From: Pedobacter sp. MR2016-24
Lineage (GTDB): Bacteria; Bacteroidota; Bacteroidia; Sphingobacteriales; Sphingobacteriaceae
Direction: 5' to 3'
Assembly: GCF_026239655.1 (NCBI RefSeq)
Contig: NZ_JAPIVO010000006.1
Coordinates: 1-64,000, forward strand
DNA: 64,000 bases
Shown here: one piece after another, positions 63,345-64,000 of the stretch
How the letters are laid out: every line of letters starts with the position of its first letter
Position numbering within the stretch: position 1 is the stretch's first letter
The notes under the pieces: model-generated
What the model saw: the letters and a program-made list of their open reading frames with translations, nothing else
What the model was told of the DNA's origin: nothing
Database searches by the model: none
Made by a program: the position numbers and the translations under genes

Positions 63345-63992
63345 TTAATGATCTGTTCCAAAATCCAGCTCACCCAGATACTCACTGTTGGAAATACTTT
63401 TCCGGTTATTGCTGATAAATGCAATATAGACGTGTGCCTTGGGGAGCCTTGCCTTCTCCATGAGCAGTAATTCCATGCCTTCAGCTCTTTTAGCCCCGGC
63501 TTTGAGAAAGATAATCCTATCCGATTTTCCCGGGAAATAAAGCATTATCATCACCTGATCATCCTTAAACATGGTTGTATCATCGCTCTCCGGATTCCAT
63601 GTAAAATGTACACCCTCAGGTCGGAGACTTACTGCTGCATCTTTAGCCATTGGTAATTTTCCTTCGGAAATGGCAGCTTTAGCGTAATCAAAGTATTGTG
63701 CCCCACGTTCTCCGCTTACTGCGGTAAGATTGCGACTCACTGCTTTATTATAAGCATTGCTCGTTGTACCTTTCGCCACTAATTCAAAACCAATTGGATA
63801 AACATCTTTAATTTCCTTTAGAAATTGATTTACGATGGTATATTTATTTTGATTAGCCAATTCACCTTGCGTATAAGGTTTATGCCTGTAGGGGGTACTT
63901 CGTGCGATGAACTGCCCATTGAGTTCATAAAATACAGTATTACCAACCTTTCCACTTACTTCATTAAGGTTACGTTTTTTTGAGATTGCCAT
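63345..63992 (-). CDS. DUF6266-family protein
   Basis: A 215-residue protein with the DUF6266 pattern: GKVGNTVFYELNGQ near residues 14-27, RSTPYRHKP, and a C-terminal KAHVYIAFISNNRKSISNSEYLGEL (in pieces). These proteins occur in many copies across Sphingobacteriaceae genomes, and their role is unknown. No signal peptide is visible. The start is 8 bases from the window end, so its promoter lies outside. Confidence 0.8.
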   Translation of the reverse strand: MAISKKRNLNEVSGKVGNTVFYELNGQFIARSTPYRHKPYTQGELANQNKYTIVNQFLKEIKDVYPIGFELVAKGTTSNAYNKAVSRNLTAVSGERGAQYFDYAKAAISEGKLPMAKDAAVSLRPEGVHFTWNPESDDTTMFKDDQVMIMLYFPGKSDRIIFLKAGAKRAEGMELLLMEKARLPKAHVYIAFISNNRKSISNSEYLGELDFGTDH

Positions 63993-64000
63993 AGTCGTAT

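Overview
The window looks like chromosomal core DNA of a Bacteroidota bacterium, most likely a Sphingobacteriaceae member close to Pedobacter; the genus is an inference from protein flavour only. Supporting signs are a SusC/SusD outer-membrane pair, a GldD lipoprotein, the futalosine menaquinone genes mqnB and mqnD, a NagB/PIG-L fusion, DUF1501/DUF1800 and DUF6266 proteins, and repeated promoters of the Bacteroidota type (TTG, 18-20 bases, TAnnTTTG). No insertion sequence, prophage, integrase or CRISPR array was seen. Genes are dense on both strands.

Layout. 1-1.3 kb: 29-base direct repeats, a macro-domain protein and an Lrp-type regulator. 1.3-1.76 kb: a small non-coding transcription unit with its own promoter and terminator that carries two tandem tRNA-like RNAs with very long variable arms. 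1.75-6.1 kb: two overlapping secreted amidohydrolase-family genes. 6.2-9.7 kb: a four-helix membrane protein, then trpE-trpG-trpC behind a leader peptide with a Trp-x-Trp motif and a terminator hairpin (a classical-looking attenuator). 9.7-13.1 kb: hflX, rbfA, an M23 peptidase, a TonB-like protein and a membrane protein. 13.1-21.3 kb: lipid kinase, App1-type phosphatase, DUF1501/DUF1800 pair, aat and a large SNF2 helicase. 21.4-21.7 kb: pairs of 7-base repeats 21 bp apart in front of a secreted protein. 22.5-30.3 kb: antiquitin-type aldehyde dehydrogenase, TPR protein, ComA-like enzyme, aroE, gldD, a metallo-hydrolase and a LolC/E-like permease. 30.3-33.9 kb: mqnD, mqnB, a 6-pyruvoyl-tetrahydropterin synthase homologue, folE and fabD. 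33.9-43.2 kb: a 1239-residue NtrY-like kinase, a coiled-coil membrane protein, a GH10-like lipoprotein-type hydrolase and an M16 peptidase. 43.4-51.1 kb: NagB/PIG-L fusion, a 71-residue protein, a CtpA-type protease, a ferredoxin and its reductase, an LpxH-like enzyme, prfA and tRNA-Asp. 51.1-64 kb: an HTH regulator, a surface-repeat protein, a TonB siderophore-type receptor, a SusC/SusD pair, an S9 peptidase and two small uncharacterised families.

How parts work together. The trp genes form one attenuated operon but lack trpD, trpF, trpB and trpA here. mqnB/mqnD serve menaquinone synthesis; the ferredoxin and reductase form an electron-transfer pair; folE and the PTPS homologue supply pterins; the SusCD pair plus the S9 peptidase suggest uptake and cleavage of a peptide or glycopeptide, which is inference. 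The most promising undescribed element is the tandem tRNA-like RNA unit at 1335-1755: the two copies differ at several helix positions in a compensatory way, which argues for a maintained RNA fold.
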